A stretch of DNA of 64,000 nucleotides from Corynebacterium glyciniphilum AJ 3170 (GTDB lineage Bacteria > Actinomycetota > Actinomycetes > Mycobacteriales > Mycobacteriaceae), in the NCBI RefSeq assembly GCF_000626675.1, contig NZ_CP006842.1, forward strand, positions 186,001-250,000, written 5' to 3'. Both the position numbers and the translations under genes were made by a program. The notes under the pieces were generated by a model, which was given only the letters and a program-made list of their open reading frames with translations, was not told where the DNA came from and searched no databases. The first letter of the stretch is position 1. Each line of letters opens with the position of its first letter. Of the stretch, positions 17,076-25,565 are shown in pieces.

Positions 17076-19196
17076 ATGAGTGGAATGCGACGCAGCAGAC
17101 GCAGTACGTGGAAGCCTGTCCTCGCCCTCGGTGCCTCGGCAGCACTTCTCCTGGCAGGATGTCAGATGCCGGAGGATGACTCGGGTGGGGACGGAGACTC
17201 CACCACCGGCACAGCAGGAGCAGCCCATTCCAGCAACGCTGCCGAGCCCTCACCCACATCCGCTGCGCCAGCGACTCCGGACACCTGCGAAGAAGCGGAG
17301 CCGGCGTCCGGAGACGCCGGTGGCGAGGCGACAGCAGAACCATCTGCGACGATGTCAGAGTCTGCCTCAGCGTCTGCCTCAGCGGAGGCGGAACGCGACA
17401 TCTCCACCAACCCGGAGATCGCCACGGGATTCCGCGAGGGGATGGCGCCGGTCCAGACCGACAACTTCTCTGTCGCCACCGCGAACCCCCTCGCCACAGA
17501 GGCGGCGTGTGAGGTGCTCCGTGACGGCGGTGATGCTGCGGATGCACTGGTCACCGCCCAGTTCGTCCTTGGTCTCGTAGAGCCCCAGGCTTCCGGAGTC
17601 GGCGGTGGCGGCTACATCCTCTACAACGACGCCGAGTCAGGGAACTTGACCGCCATCGACGGCCGCGAAACCGCACCCATCGCCGCCACCGGCACTTACC
17701 TCAGCCAGGTGTCCCGGGAGGACACCAGTGCCCCGACCCCCGATGCGCGACGCTCCGGACGCTCCATCGGAGTGCCCGGTGTTGTCGCCGCCCTCGGCGA
17801 CCTGCATGAGCAACACGGCTCGACCGACTGGGCCGACCTGCTGGCACCGGCGGAAAGCATGGCGACCGACGGTTTCCGGATCAGTGAGAGGCTCTCGGCG
17901 TCCATCGACGACTCCGCTGAGGATCTCGCCCGCGACCAGGATGCCAGCACCTATTTCCTGGACAACGGTGGGAACGCCAAGAAGGCAGGGGACCTGCTGA
18001 AGAACCCGGAGTACGCCGCCACCCTCTCAACCCTCGCGGACGGTGGCGCCGACGCTCTCTACACCGGCGATCTTGCACGCCGCATCGTCGAACGCGTCAA
18101 CAGTCGTGACGGCGGCACCACTCCCGGAAAGATGAGTACCGCCGACCTCGCCGCCTACTCGCCGGAGACCCACGACGCCGTGTGCGGCCCCTACCGTGAC
18201 ACGGTGGTCTGCGGGATGCCACCGTCGAGCTCGGGAGGGATCACCGTCCTCAGCGCCCTGGGCATCCTGGAGAACGCCGACCTGGAGCAGTACACCCCGT
18301 CGGTCGTGACCGCCGACGGCGCGGTCCCTGACGCTGACGCCGTCCACCTCATCAGCGAAGCGGAGCGGTTGGCTTACGCCGACCGCGACACCTATGTCGC
18401 AGACACCGCGTTCACTCCGTTGCCGGGTGATTCGCCGGACGCCTTGCTGGACAAGGACTACCTGCGCAGCAGATTCGACAGCATCGACCCGGAGACGTCG
18501 GTGGGGGAGGCCGATCCGGGTGAACTCGAGATGGCGATGGCCCGGGGTGCGGACCAGCCGGAAAACGGCACCAGTCACATCAGCGTCATCGACGGTGACG
18601 GCAACGCCGCATCAATGACCACCAGCGTGGAAGCCGCTTTCGGCTCATTTCACATGGTCGGCGGCTTCATGCTGAACAATCAGCTCACCGATTTCTCCGA
18701 GGACGCTGTCGATGAGGACGGCAACCCGGTGGCCAACCGGGTGGAGGGGGCGAAACGGCCCCGGTCCTCGATGGCGCCGATGATCATCTTCGACCGTCAA
18801 GACGGCCGTGACGCCAATGGCGGCAGCGCTGCCGCCGACGAGGCCCGCGGTGACGTTCGGATGGTGCTCGGTTCCCCCGGAGGAGCCGTGATTCCCCAGT
18901 TCGTCGTGAAGACGATCGTCGGTCTCGTCGACTGGGGTATGGACCCTCAGCAGGCCGTGAGCGCACCCAACTTCGGCGCACGGAACACCGAGGAGACGGG
19001 TATCGGAGGCGAGAATCCGCTGATCGGTGACGGTGGAGAGGCCGTGGACCGACTCATCACCGGTCTCGAGGACCGTGGCCACGACGTCAGTACCGAGGAT
19101 CAGTCCAGCGGACTGTCGGCCATCGTCCGTCAGGAGGACGGCACGCTTATCGGCGGTGCAGACCCCCGCCGGGAGGGCATCGTCCTGGGCGGCTGA
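17076..19196 (+). CDS. ggt: gamma-glutamyltransferase, lipoprotein form
   Basis: 706 aa. The signal peptide ends in lipobox LLAGC (Cys ~29), followed by ~85 residues of Ser/Ala/Glu/Thr-rich linker and then the GGT catalytic domain. The nucleophile that becomes the N-terminus of the small subunit is the Thr in ENGTSHISVID; substrate-binding motifs NNQLTDF, RPRSSMAP and GSPGGAVIPQ are present. The enzyme cleaves or transfers the gamma-glutamyl group of glutathione-like or mycothiol-pathway peptides outside the membrane. TAGGAT lies 6 bases before ATG 17076, suggesting leaderless translation; ATG at 17085 is an alternative. Convergent with the aldo/keto reductase gene. Confidence 0.93.
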   Translation: MSGMRRSRRSTWKPVLALGASAALLLAGCQMPEDDSGGDGDSTTGTAGAAHSSNAAEPSPTSAAPATPDTCEEAEPASGDAGGEATAEPSATMSESASASASAEAERDISTNPEIATGFREGMAPVQTDNFSVATANPLATEAACEVLRDGGDAADALVTAQFVLGLVEPQASGVGGGGYILYNDAESGNLTAIDGRETAPIAATGTYLSQVSREDTSAPTPDARRSGRSIGVPGVVAALGDLHEQHGSTDWADLLAPAESMATDGFRISERLSASIDDSAEDLARDQDASTYFLDNGGNAKKAGDLLKNPEYAATLSTLADGGADALYTGDLARRIVERVNSRDGGTTPGKMSTADLAAYSPETHDAVCGPYRDTVVCGMPPSSSGGITVLSALGILENADLEQYTPSVVTADGAVPDADAVHLISEAERLAYADRDTYVADTAFTPLPGDSPDALLDKDYLRSRFDSIDPETSVGEADPGELEMAMARGADQPENGTSHISVIDGDGNAASMTTSVEAAFGSFHMVGGFMLNNQLTDFSEDAVDEDGNPVANRVEGAKRPRSSMAPMIIFDRQDGRDANGGSAAADEARGDVRMVLGSPGGAVIPQFVVKTIVGLVDWGMDPQQAVSAPNFGARNTEETGIGGENPLIGDGGEAVDRLITGLEDRGHDVSTEDQSSGLSAIVRQEDGTLIGGADPRREGIVLGG

Positions 19197-19216
19197 GCGG
19201 GACGGCGAGACCGGTA

Positions 19217-20263
19217 CTACGTCGTCGACTCCGTGGCTCCTGCCCACTGGTTGATGCCCCGGTCCACCGCCCACCGGTCGATCTCGGTGAGCTCCTCGTC
19301 CGTGAAGTCCAGGTTCTCCAGGGCATCGAGGGAATCATCCAGCTGGTTCACCGAGGACGCTCCGATCAGGGCACTGGTGACCTCCGGACGCCGCAGTACC
19401 CAGGCGATTGCCATCTGCGCCAGCGACTGCCCGCGTCGCGCGGCGATGGCGTTCAGCGCGCGGATCGCCTCAAGCGTCTCGTCGGTGAGGAAGGACTCCG
19501 ACATCTTGTGGTCGCCCAGGCGCGACCCTGCCGGTACGCCGTCGAGGTACTTCCCGGTCAGCAGTCCCTGCGCCAGAGCGGAGAAGGCGATGACGCCAAG
19601 CCCGGAGTCGGCACAGGTGGACAACAACTCGTCCTCGACCCATCTGTTGAACATGGAATAGGACGGTTGGTGGATGGTCAGAGGGGTTCCCAGGTCGCGG
19701 GCCACCTCCGCTGCCTGCCGGGTGAGGGCGGGGGAGTAGGAGCTGATGCCCACGTACAGCGCCCGGCCTGAGCGCACGAGGTGGTCCAGGGCGCTGACAG
19801 TCTCCTCGACGGGTGTCTCGGGGTCCGGGCGATGGTGGTAGAAGATGTCGACGTAGTCTAGGCCCATCCGCGCCAGGGAGGCGTCGCAGCTGGCCACCAG
19901 GTACTTCCGCGAGCCACCGAAGCCGTAGGGGCCGTCCTGCATGTACCACCCGGCCTTGGAACTGATGACCAGCTCATCCCGGTAGGGGCGGAAATCGGAC
20001 GCGAGGATCCGTCCGAAGTTCTCCTCGGCCGATCCGGCCGGCGGCCCGTAGTTGTTCGCCAGATCAAAATGCGTCACACCCCGGTCGAAGGCATGTCGGA
20101 GGATGGCACGCTGGGTGTCGAGTGGGCGGTCAGCACCGAAGTTGTGCCACAGACCGAGGGTGATCGCCGGGAGTTTCAGCCCGGAACTCCCACTGCGGTT
20201 GTAGGGCATACTGCCGTAGCGGTCATCGGCGGCGCGGTAGATATCAGGGAAGATGTCACTCAT
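19217..20263 (-). CDS. aldo/keto reductase, YghZ/MgrA-like
   Basis: 348 aa (beta/alpha)8 NADPH-dependent reductase. The catalytic Asp and Tyr are in HFDLANNYGPPAGSAEENFG, and the NADPH site includes SALIGASSVNQLDD. The GPPAGSAEENFGRIL segment and length match the Kv-beta-like YghZ group, which reduces L-glyceraldehyde 3-phosphate and methylglyoxal. A TACCCT element lies 8 bases before the start, so translation may be leaderless. It faces ggt with a 20-base gap and diverges from the CNNM operon. Confidence 0.92.
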   Translation of the reverse strand: MSDIFPDIYRAADDRYGSMPYNRSGSSGLKLPAITLGLWHNFGADRPLDTQRAILRHAFDRGVTHFDLANNYGPPAGSAEENFGRILASDFRPYRDELVISSKAGWYMQDGPYGFGGSRKYLVASCDASLARMGLDYVDIFYHHRPDPETPVEETVSALDHLVRSGRALYVGISSYSPALTRQAAEVARDLGTPLTIHQPSYSMFNRWVEDELLSTCADSGLGVIAFSALAQGLLTGKYLDGVPAGSRLGDHKMSESFLTDETLEAIRALNAIAARRGQSLAQMAIAWVLRRPEVTSALIGASSVNQLDDSLDALENLDFTDEELTEIDRWAVDRGINQWAGATESTT

Positions 20264-20425
20264 GGACGCCGAGGGTACGCGTCATCGTGTATCCTGCGTA
20301 TCACTTACATTCACTACCTGAAGGAGTTGAGCGTCCACCATGGACGATGGCCCTTGTCCGAGTATGAAGGGCGGCCACAGCCGCCCGCCCCGTGCAACGT
20401 CTGCACCGGCCTCAGGGGGTGACCG
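20264..20425 (+). promoter_or_regulatory. leader of the CNNM operon with short ORF and strong hairpin
   Basis: After a likely promoter near 20288-20312, AAGGAG precedes an ATG at 20340 that opens a 29-codon frame ending at 20429, overlapping the GTG start of the first CNNM gene (20426) within GTGA. Inside it, GGGCGGC (20369-20375) and GCCGCCC (20380-20386) make a perfect 7-bp hairpin with loop CACA and no U-tract. The ORF may be a coupled leader peptide, or the region a metal-responsive leader; both are inference. The spacing from AAGGAG to the ATG is rather long (13 bases). Confidence 0.35.
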
Positions 20426-21805
20426 GTGAGCCCGTTGCTGATGCTGTTGCTCGGCATCGTCCTCATCCTGGCCCTCATCGTCGCCAACGGTTACTTCGTC
20501 GCCCAGGAATTCGCCTACATGTCGGTCGACCGGGCGCGGCTGCGTGCCCTGTCCGCGGACGGTGACGCTTCCGCCGGGCGTGCTCTCGCCGTGACCAGAC
20601 GGACGAGCTTCATGCTCTCCGGTGCCCAGCTGGGTATCACCGTCACCGGCCTGCTCGTCGGTGAGCTTGCCGAGCCACTGATCGGCGGCTCGGTGGGGGA
20701 GATAATCGGTGGCGCGGGGACTGCCGCGGTCGCCGCGACCGTCACGCTGCTTGTCGCCACTGTGGTCCAGATGATCTTCGCCGAGCTGTACCCGAAGAAC
20801 CTCGCCATCGCGGCACCGGAACCGTTGGCCCGCGCGCTCGCCCGGTCGACACAGGTCTACCTGTTCCTCTTCGGCTGGCTCATCGCCTTCTTCGACTGGT
20901 CGAGCAACGCTCTGCTGCGGCTGGTGGGTGTCACCCCGGTGGAAGACGTGGACTCCACCGCAGACCGGAAGGACCTGGGGCGCATCGTCGCCGATTCCCG
21001 GGCCTCCGGTGACCTGCCCCGGGACCTGTCGATGCTCATCGACCGTATCCTGGACTTTCCGGAACGCACCGTCGAACATGCGATGGTCCCGCGCGCACGG
21101 CTGGGTGAGATGGATCCCGGCACCACCGTGGCCGAGGCCCGTACCCGGATGTCCGGTGGGCACACCCGCTACCCCGTGCTGGGATCGGTGGAGGACGAGG
21201 AGACACACGAGGAAGAGGAGAAGCTCTACGGTGTCCTGCACCTGGAGGACGTCCTCGACCCGGATCTCGACCCGGAGACCACGGTCGGAACCCTCGTACG
21301 TGAATCTGTGGTGGTGCCCGAGGTGATGGCACTTCCGGACGCCCTGATTGCCCTGGAGGAGTCTGACAACCGACTGGCCTGCGTCGTCGACGAGTACGGC
21401 GGTGTGTCCGGCGTGCTCACCGCCGAGGATCTGGCGGAGGAGCTCGTCGGTGAGCTCACCGACGAACACGATGCCCCGGAACACCACATCAGTCGCGAAG
21501 ACGGTGTCCCCGGTGACGTCGAAACATGGCGGATCGCCGGGGACGAGCACCTCGACGAGGTATCGCGTGTCCTTGATGTGCGATTGCCCGACGGCGAATT
21601 CGAGACGCTCGCGGGCCTGGTCATCGAGGAACTCGGCTCACTGCCGGAGGTCGGCGACATCATTCCGGTGCCGTTGCCGAGGGATCCACGGGAGGTCGTC
21701 GACGACCGGCCGCAGAACCGGGTCCTCATCGCCGAGGTGACCGAGATCGGTAACCACGTGCCCACTGAACTCCTCGTCCACCTGGAGGTGACCGAATATG
21801 AATGA
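20426..21805 (+). CDS. CNNM/CorC-family transporter (hemolysin-like), first of pair
   Basis: 459 aa. An N-terminal CNNM (DUF21) membrane domain with about four helices (residues ~1-180, starting LLMLLLGIVLILALIVANGYFVAQEF), two CBS domains (~215-345; VPRARLGEMDPGTTV and CVVDEYGGVSGVLTAEDL) and a C-terminal CorC_HlyC domain (~365-455). These proteins are implicated in Mg2+ or other divalent metal export or homeostasis. GTG start with GGGGGTG ahead. Overlaps the next gene by 8 bases, so the two are one operon and may form a heteromer. Confidence 0.92.
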   Translation: MSPLLMLLLGIVLILALIVANGYFVAQEFAYMSVDRARLRALSADGDASAGRALAVTRRTSFMLSGAQLGITVTGLLVGELAEPLIGGSVGEIIGGAGTAAVAATVTLLVATVVQMIFAELYPKNLAIAAPEPLARALARSTQVYLFLFGWLIAFFDWSSNALLRLVGVTPVEDVDSTADRKDLGRIVADSRASGDLPRDLSMLIDRILDFPERTVEHAMVPRARLGEMDPGTTVAEARTRMSGGHTRYPVLGSVEDEETHEEEEKLYGVLHLEDVLDPDLDPETTVGTLVRESVVVPEVMALPDALIALEESDNRLACVVDEYGGVSGVLTAEDLAEELVGELTDEHDAPEHHISREDGVPGDVETWRIAGDEHLDEVSRVLDVRLPDGEFETLAGLVIEELGSLPEVGDIIPVPLPRDPREVVDDRPQNRVLIAEVTEIGNHVPTELLVHLEVTEYE

Positions 21806-22865
21806 TCTGACCGTGATCCTGGTGACGCTGTTGCTTCTGGTGGCGAGCGCGTTCTTCGTGATGGTCGAGTTCGCGCTGCTCGGCGCACGACGTCACCGTC
21901 TCGAGGAGATCGCCGACACAAGTGTGGCAGCCAGAGCCGCGCTCCGTGGTGTCAACGAACTGACCGTGATGCTCGCGGTCGCCCAGTTGGGTATCACCGC
22001 CTGTACGTTCGCCCTCGGTGCAGTGACCAAACCGGCCGTGTCGGGCTGGCTGAACCCGCTGTTCACCGCCTGGGGTATCCCGGACGGGGCTGCGTACACC
22101 GTGTCGTTCCTGGTTGCCTTGCTCATCGTCACCTTCCTGCACCTGGTGATCGGGGAGATGGCGCCGAAGTCGTGGGCGATCGCGTTCCCGGAGCGTGCTG
22201 CACGCCTGGTGTCGCTGCCGGCACGCGGTCTTGCCTGGATCCTGCGACCTCTGCTGCTGTGGATGAACCGGGTGGCGAACCGCCTGGTGAAGCTCTCCGG
22301 GGTGGAGCCCGTCGACCGTGCCGCGGCCGCGGGCCATGACGCTGCCACACTGCGTCACCTGGTTGCCCACTCCGCGGAGGAAGGTGCTCTGGAGGCAGAG
22401 TTCCAGTCGCAGATCGCCGGTGCCCTGGATCTGCAGCAACGGACCCTCGGCGAGCTCCCGGGGACGAGGGTTCCCCACCTGCCGTCATCGGCGACGGTGG
22501 CAGAGGTACAGGACGCCGCCCGCGACACCGCGCAGATGCGTGTCCTGCTGGAGGCGTCGCAGGACGGGGCCCAGATGCGCGTACTGCATGTGCGCGACAC
22601 CCTGCCGGAGGCCAGGACCTCTCCAGTCGCCCCGTTGGCCCGCGAGTTGCTGGTGCTGCCGGCATCGATGCCGGTCTACGAGGCGTTTCACCGGATGAGG
22701 GAGGAGAGCGAGCAGCTCGTCGGCGTCCGTAATGACGTCGACAGTGGACAGGCGGCGGATGACGCACTGCTGCCCAGGGTGGTCACCCTGCCCGAGATCC
22801 TTGCCTTCGTCCTGCCCCGGGAACCGGGTGCCGGCCGGGGACGTACTGCACAGTCGGCATCCTGA
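21798..22865 (+). CDS. CNNM/CorC-family transporter, second of pair
   Basis: 355 aa with the same DUF21 membrane domain (residues ~1-185; DLTVILVTLLLLVASAFFV start, FFVMVEFALLGARRHR) followed by a shorter CBS region (~205-330). It lacks the C-terminal CorC_HlyC domain that its partner has. Paired, overlapping CNNM genes of unequal length are common in actinobacteria. A bidirectional terminator-like structure follows at 22917-22970. Confidence 0.88.
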   Translation: MNDLTVILVTLLLLVASAFFVMVEFALLGARRHRLEEIADTSVAARAALRGVNELTVMLAVAQLGITACTFALGAVTKPAVSGWLNPLFTAWGIPDGAAYTVSFLVALLIVTFLHLVIGEMAPKSWAIAFPERAARLVSLPARGLAWILRPLLLWMNRVANRLVKLSGVEPVDRAAAAGHDAATLRHLVAHSAEEGALEAEFQSQIAGALDLQQRTLGELPGTRVPHLPSSATVAEVQDAARDTAQMRVLLEASQDGAQMRVLHVRDTLPEARTSPVAPLARELLVLPASMPVYEAFHRMREESEQLVGVRNDVDSGQAADDALLPRVVTLPEILAFVLPREPGAGRGRTAQSAS

Positions 22866-22916
22866 TCGCCGCCAGCAGCACCCCCGGACAGGTGGTGTCT
22901 CTGGCCCTGGGGAAAT

Positions 22917-22970
22917 AGGCACCATGTGGTGCACAGGTATCGGCCTGATTCCATGCACAGGATGGTGCCT
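22917..22970. terminator. bidirectional terminator between convergent genes
   Basis: AGGCACCAT (22917-22925) pairs with ATGGTGCCT (22962-22970), followed by TTT on the plus strand and preceded by AAAT, which reads as a U-run on the minus strand. Inner arms GTGCA/TGCAC and CAGG/CCTG extend the fold. It lies between the ends of the CNNM operon and the minus-strand hotdog-protein genes. Confidence 0.65.
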
Positions 22971-23018
22971 TTTCAGAGCACCTCCAGAGTCTTGCCGGGG
23001 ACATACCGGGGCGTACAC

Positions 23019-23879
23019 CTACGCCTCGGGAACCAGGCGCTCCGGGATCCGCATGCCGATGATCTCGTCACGGGTCAGCGCCCCGTCCGCCAGGACCTCC
23101 GCGCACACATACCGGGCGCGGTCCTCCGGAAGGGGGATCCTGCGGACGTGGCTGAGGACGGAGTTCAGGCGTCCGTCGGAGGCAGTGACATTGTCGGGGC
23201 CGCCCCAGGCCCGCCACGCCACCGCGGTGGTCAGAGAGACCAGGGTGATTCCGGCGGGTTCGTACGGCGGGGCCGCCTCGGACTCTGACCGGGGCGTCGT
23301 TGAACCGTCGACGGAGAACGCACGGCTCGCCTCGCGTCCCTTCCGGGGGCGCACATGCAGGTCCTGCTGCCCGATCCCCACAACGGTGCCGTCAGGGTTG
23401 CTGATCACCGAGGTGTAACTGACGTTGTCGTACCCGTCCGCGGCGACACGTTGGCGGATGCGGGCGACCATCTCGTCGTCCACATCGACCATGAGGGCGG
23501 CACCGTCCTGGCCCGGGTTGAGGAACTGGAAGGTACCCGTCCGGGTCCATGCCTCATAGTCAGAGCCCAGGCGCCGCATCACCAGGGTTCCGAACAGGAT
23601 ATCGGTCATGGCGAACAACGTGCCGCCGAACGCGGCGTTGTTCGGGGTGCGGTTCATCGGGCTGAGGCGGAGTACGACCTCCCCGTGGGACCAGTCCTCG
23701 GCGATGTTGCGGAACTTCACCCCGGACCCCGCGAGGGGTGGCCAGAACCGGGTGACCTGCTGCAGTCCACGAGGCGTCGAGAAGACGTAGCGGGTGATGT
23801 AGCTTTCCACCGACCGGTAGATCCGCACCGGCAGCGGCCGACGGCGTCCCTGGCCAGGGCGGGTGCGCTGCATGGTCAC
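23019..23879 (-). CDS. hotdog-fold DUF4442-like protein, second of tandem pair
   Basis: 286 aa. The first ~155 residues resemble the DUF4442/PaaI thioesterase-like hotdog fold, with the conserved block AAFGGTLFAMTDILFGTLVMRRLG. A C-terminal extension (~160-286) contains GQQDLHVRPRKGREASRAF and is shared with the upstream paralogue. Its GTG start overlaps the upstream stop by 4 bases (GTGA); an ATG at 23873 is also in frame. Likely acts on acyl-CoA or an acyl carrier, but the substrate is unknown. Confidence 0.75.
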   Translation of the reverse strand: MTMQRTRPGQGRRRPLPVRIYRSVESYITRYVFSTPRGLQQVTRFWPPLAGSGVKFRNIAEDWSHGEVVLRLSPMNRTPNNAAFGGTLFAMTDILFGTLVMRRLGSDYEAWTRTGTFQFLNPGQDGAALMVDVDDEMVARIRQRVAADGYDNVSYTSVISNPDGTVVGIGQQDLHVRPRKGREASRAFSVDGSTTPRSESEAAPPYEPAGITLVSLTTAVAWRAWGGPDNVTASDGRLNSVLSHVRRIPLPEDRARYVCAEVLADGALTRDEIIGMRIPERLVPEA

Positions 23880-24745
23880 GACCCACCGTCCCGGGTGTCT
23901 CCCGGAGCTGTCTCCGGCAGGAGCCGTTCGGGGATGTGCAGTTCCAGGATCTGCTCCCGGGTCAGCGCCCCGGTGTCGAGAGCCTCGGCGGCGACGTACC
24001 GGGCCTGGTCTTCGGGCTGCGGGATGCGTCGCGCATGGCTGAGCACGGAGTTGAGCTGGCCACCACGGTCCGAGGCATCGTCAGCGCTGCCCCAGGCGCG
24101 CCAGGCGACGGCGGTGACCAGTGACGCCAGGGTGATGCCACGCGGTTCCAGCGGCGGTGCGGACTCCCCGATGCCACGGGCGGTGGTGGAGCCGTCCTTG
24201 GAGGTCGGACGGCTGGCCTCGCGTCCCTTGCGGGGACGGACGTGCAGGTCCTGTTGCCCGATGCCCACGACCGTGCCGTCGGGGTTGCGGATCACCGAGG
24301 TGAAGGCGACGTTGTAGTAGCCGTGGTCCGACACCTTGTCGACGATGTCCGCGATCAGTGCATCGTCAACGTCCACGACAAGTTTCGCGCCGTTGCGGCC
24401 CGGGTTCAGATACTGGAAGCTTCCCGTCCTGGTCCACGCCTCGTAGTCCTTACCGAGGCGTTTCATCACCAGCGTGCCGAACAGGATGTCGGTCATGGCG
24501 AACAAGGTGCCTCCGAAGGCGGCACCGTGCATGTTGCGGTTCAACGGGCCCAGACGCAGGATCACGTCACCCCGGGACCAGTCATCGGCGATGTTGCGGA
24601 TCTTTACCCCGGCACCGGCCAAGGGTGGCCAGACGTCGAGGGAACGCTCGAAGGCCTGGGGGCCCGAGAACACACGCTTCATGACCTGCCCCTGGGCCTT
24701 ACGGACCAACTGACGGGCTCGGGAGGGGTTTGTTCGCGAAGTCAT
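23876..24745 (-). CDS. hotdog-fold DUF4442-like protein, first of tandem pair
   Basis: 289 aa, same architecture as its neighbour: GAAFGGTLFAMTDILFGTLVMKRLGKDYEAWTR in the hotdog domain and the QQDLHVRPRKGREASR block in the C-terminal extension. Highly Arg/Lys-rich N-terminus but no signal peptide. The pair arose by tandem duplication and is translationally coupled. Divergent from dps, sharing a ~110-base promoter region. Function is not known beyond probable thioesterase or acyl-binding activity. Confidence 0.75.
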   Translation of the reverse strand: MTSRTNPSRARQLVRKAQGQVMKRVFSGPQAFERSLDVWPPLAGAGVKIRNIADDWSRGDVILRLGPLNRNMHGAAFGGTLFAMTDILFGTLVMKRLGKDYEAWTRTGSFQYLNPGRNGAKLVVDVDDALIADIVDKVSDHGYYNVAFTSVIRNPDGTVVGIGQQDLHVRPRKGREASRPTSKDGSTTARGIGESAPPLEPRGITLASLVTAVAWRAWGSADDASDRGGQLNSVLSHARRIPQPEDQARYVAAEALDTGALTREQILELHIPERLLPETAPGDTRDGGS

Positions 24746-24855
24746 AATATCCGTAACACTACATTCTGCCTCTGGCCCGCGAGAACATTTATGTGAACAT
24801 GGCGAGCTTCGCGAGGGCAGCGTACTCTGAGACAGTGAAAGGAGCGATTCACACC

Positions 24856-25359
24856 ATGAGTAACTTCACTGTCCCGGGCCTGTCCGAAGGCGACGCCAAG
24901 CAGGTCATCGACATTCTGCAGGAGAGGCTCACCGCCTACAACGACCTGCACCTGATCCTCAAGCACGCACACTGGAACGTTGTCGGACCGACGTTCATCG
25001 GTGTCCATGAGATGCTCGACCCGGAGGTTGAGCGCGTCCGTGGCGACGCTGACGATGTCGCCGAGCGCATCGCTGCCCTCGGTGGCGAGCCCGTCGGCAC
25101 CCCGGACTCCCACGCCCCGGGCCGCGACCCGCTGCAGTACCCGATCAACAAGGGCACCGTCCAGCAGCATCTCTCTGCGCTGAACGAGGTTTACGACAAG
25201 GTCATCGTCGACACCCGCGAGGCGGATTCCGCCGTGGACCAGCTTGACCCGGTCACCGAGGATCTCATCGTGGGCCAGGTCCGCGAAATGGAGAAGTTCC
25301 AGTGGTTTATCCGTGCCCACCTCGAGGACGGTAACGGCAACATCTCCGGTGGCGCATAG
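24856..25359 (+). CDS. dps: Dps-family DNA-binding ferritin-like protein
   Basis: 167 aa. The ferroxidase-site pattern HAHWNVVGPTFIGVHEMLDPE (His, Asp/Glu across the dimer interface) is diagnostic of Dps. These dodecamers oxidise and store iron using H2O2 and can protect DNA. AAAGGAG lies 11-12 bases ahead of ATG 24856, and a -10-like TACTCT is at 24823-24828. Two hairpins follow the stop (25374-25439). Confidence 0.93.
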   Translation: MSNFTVPGLSEGDAKQVIDILQERLTAYNDLHLILKHAHWNVVGPTFIGVHEMLDPEVERVRGDADDVAERIAALGGEPVGTPDSHAPGRDPLQYPINKGTVQQHLSALNEVYDKVIVDTREADSAVDQLDPVTEDLIVGQVREMEKFQWFIRAHLEDGNGNISGGA

Positions 25360-25373
25360 TCGCACCGTCCGTT

Positions 25374-25439
25374 CCCCGGTTAGCCTCCGGGGTTAGCTAC
25401 CAGTGAGCCGCTGTCAGCCCTGTAGGGTTGTCAGCGGCT
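25374..25439 (+). terminator. double hairpin downstream of dps
   Basis: First hairpin CCCCGG (25374-25379) / CCGGGG (25387-25392); second AGCCGCTG (25406-25413) / CAGCGGCT (25432-25439) with an inner AGCCCT/AGGGTT stem. There is no long U-run, only TT after the second. The remaining ~125 bases to the next gene hold nothing recognisable apart from a presumed promoter. Confidence 0.6.
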
Positions 25440-25565
25440 TCCCGGTATCTCGGGGAGGTCCGCTCAGCGGGCGACCCTACGCTTGCCCCCGTTTCTTGCC
25501 CTGACCCCTGCGCCATTCACTGCGCCAACCTCTGGCCCGGCACCTTACGGAGTTGATTCCACCCC

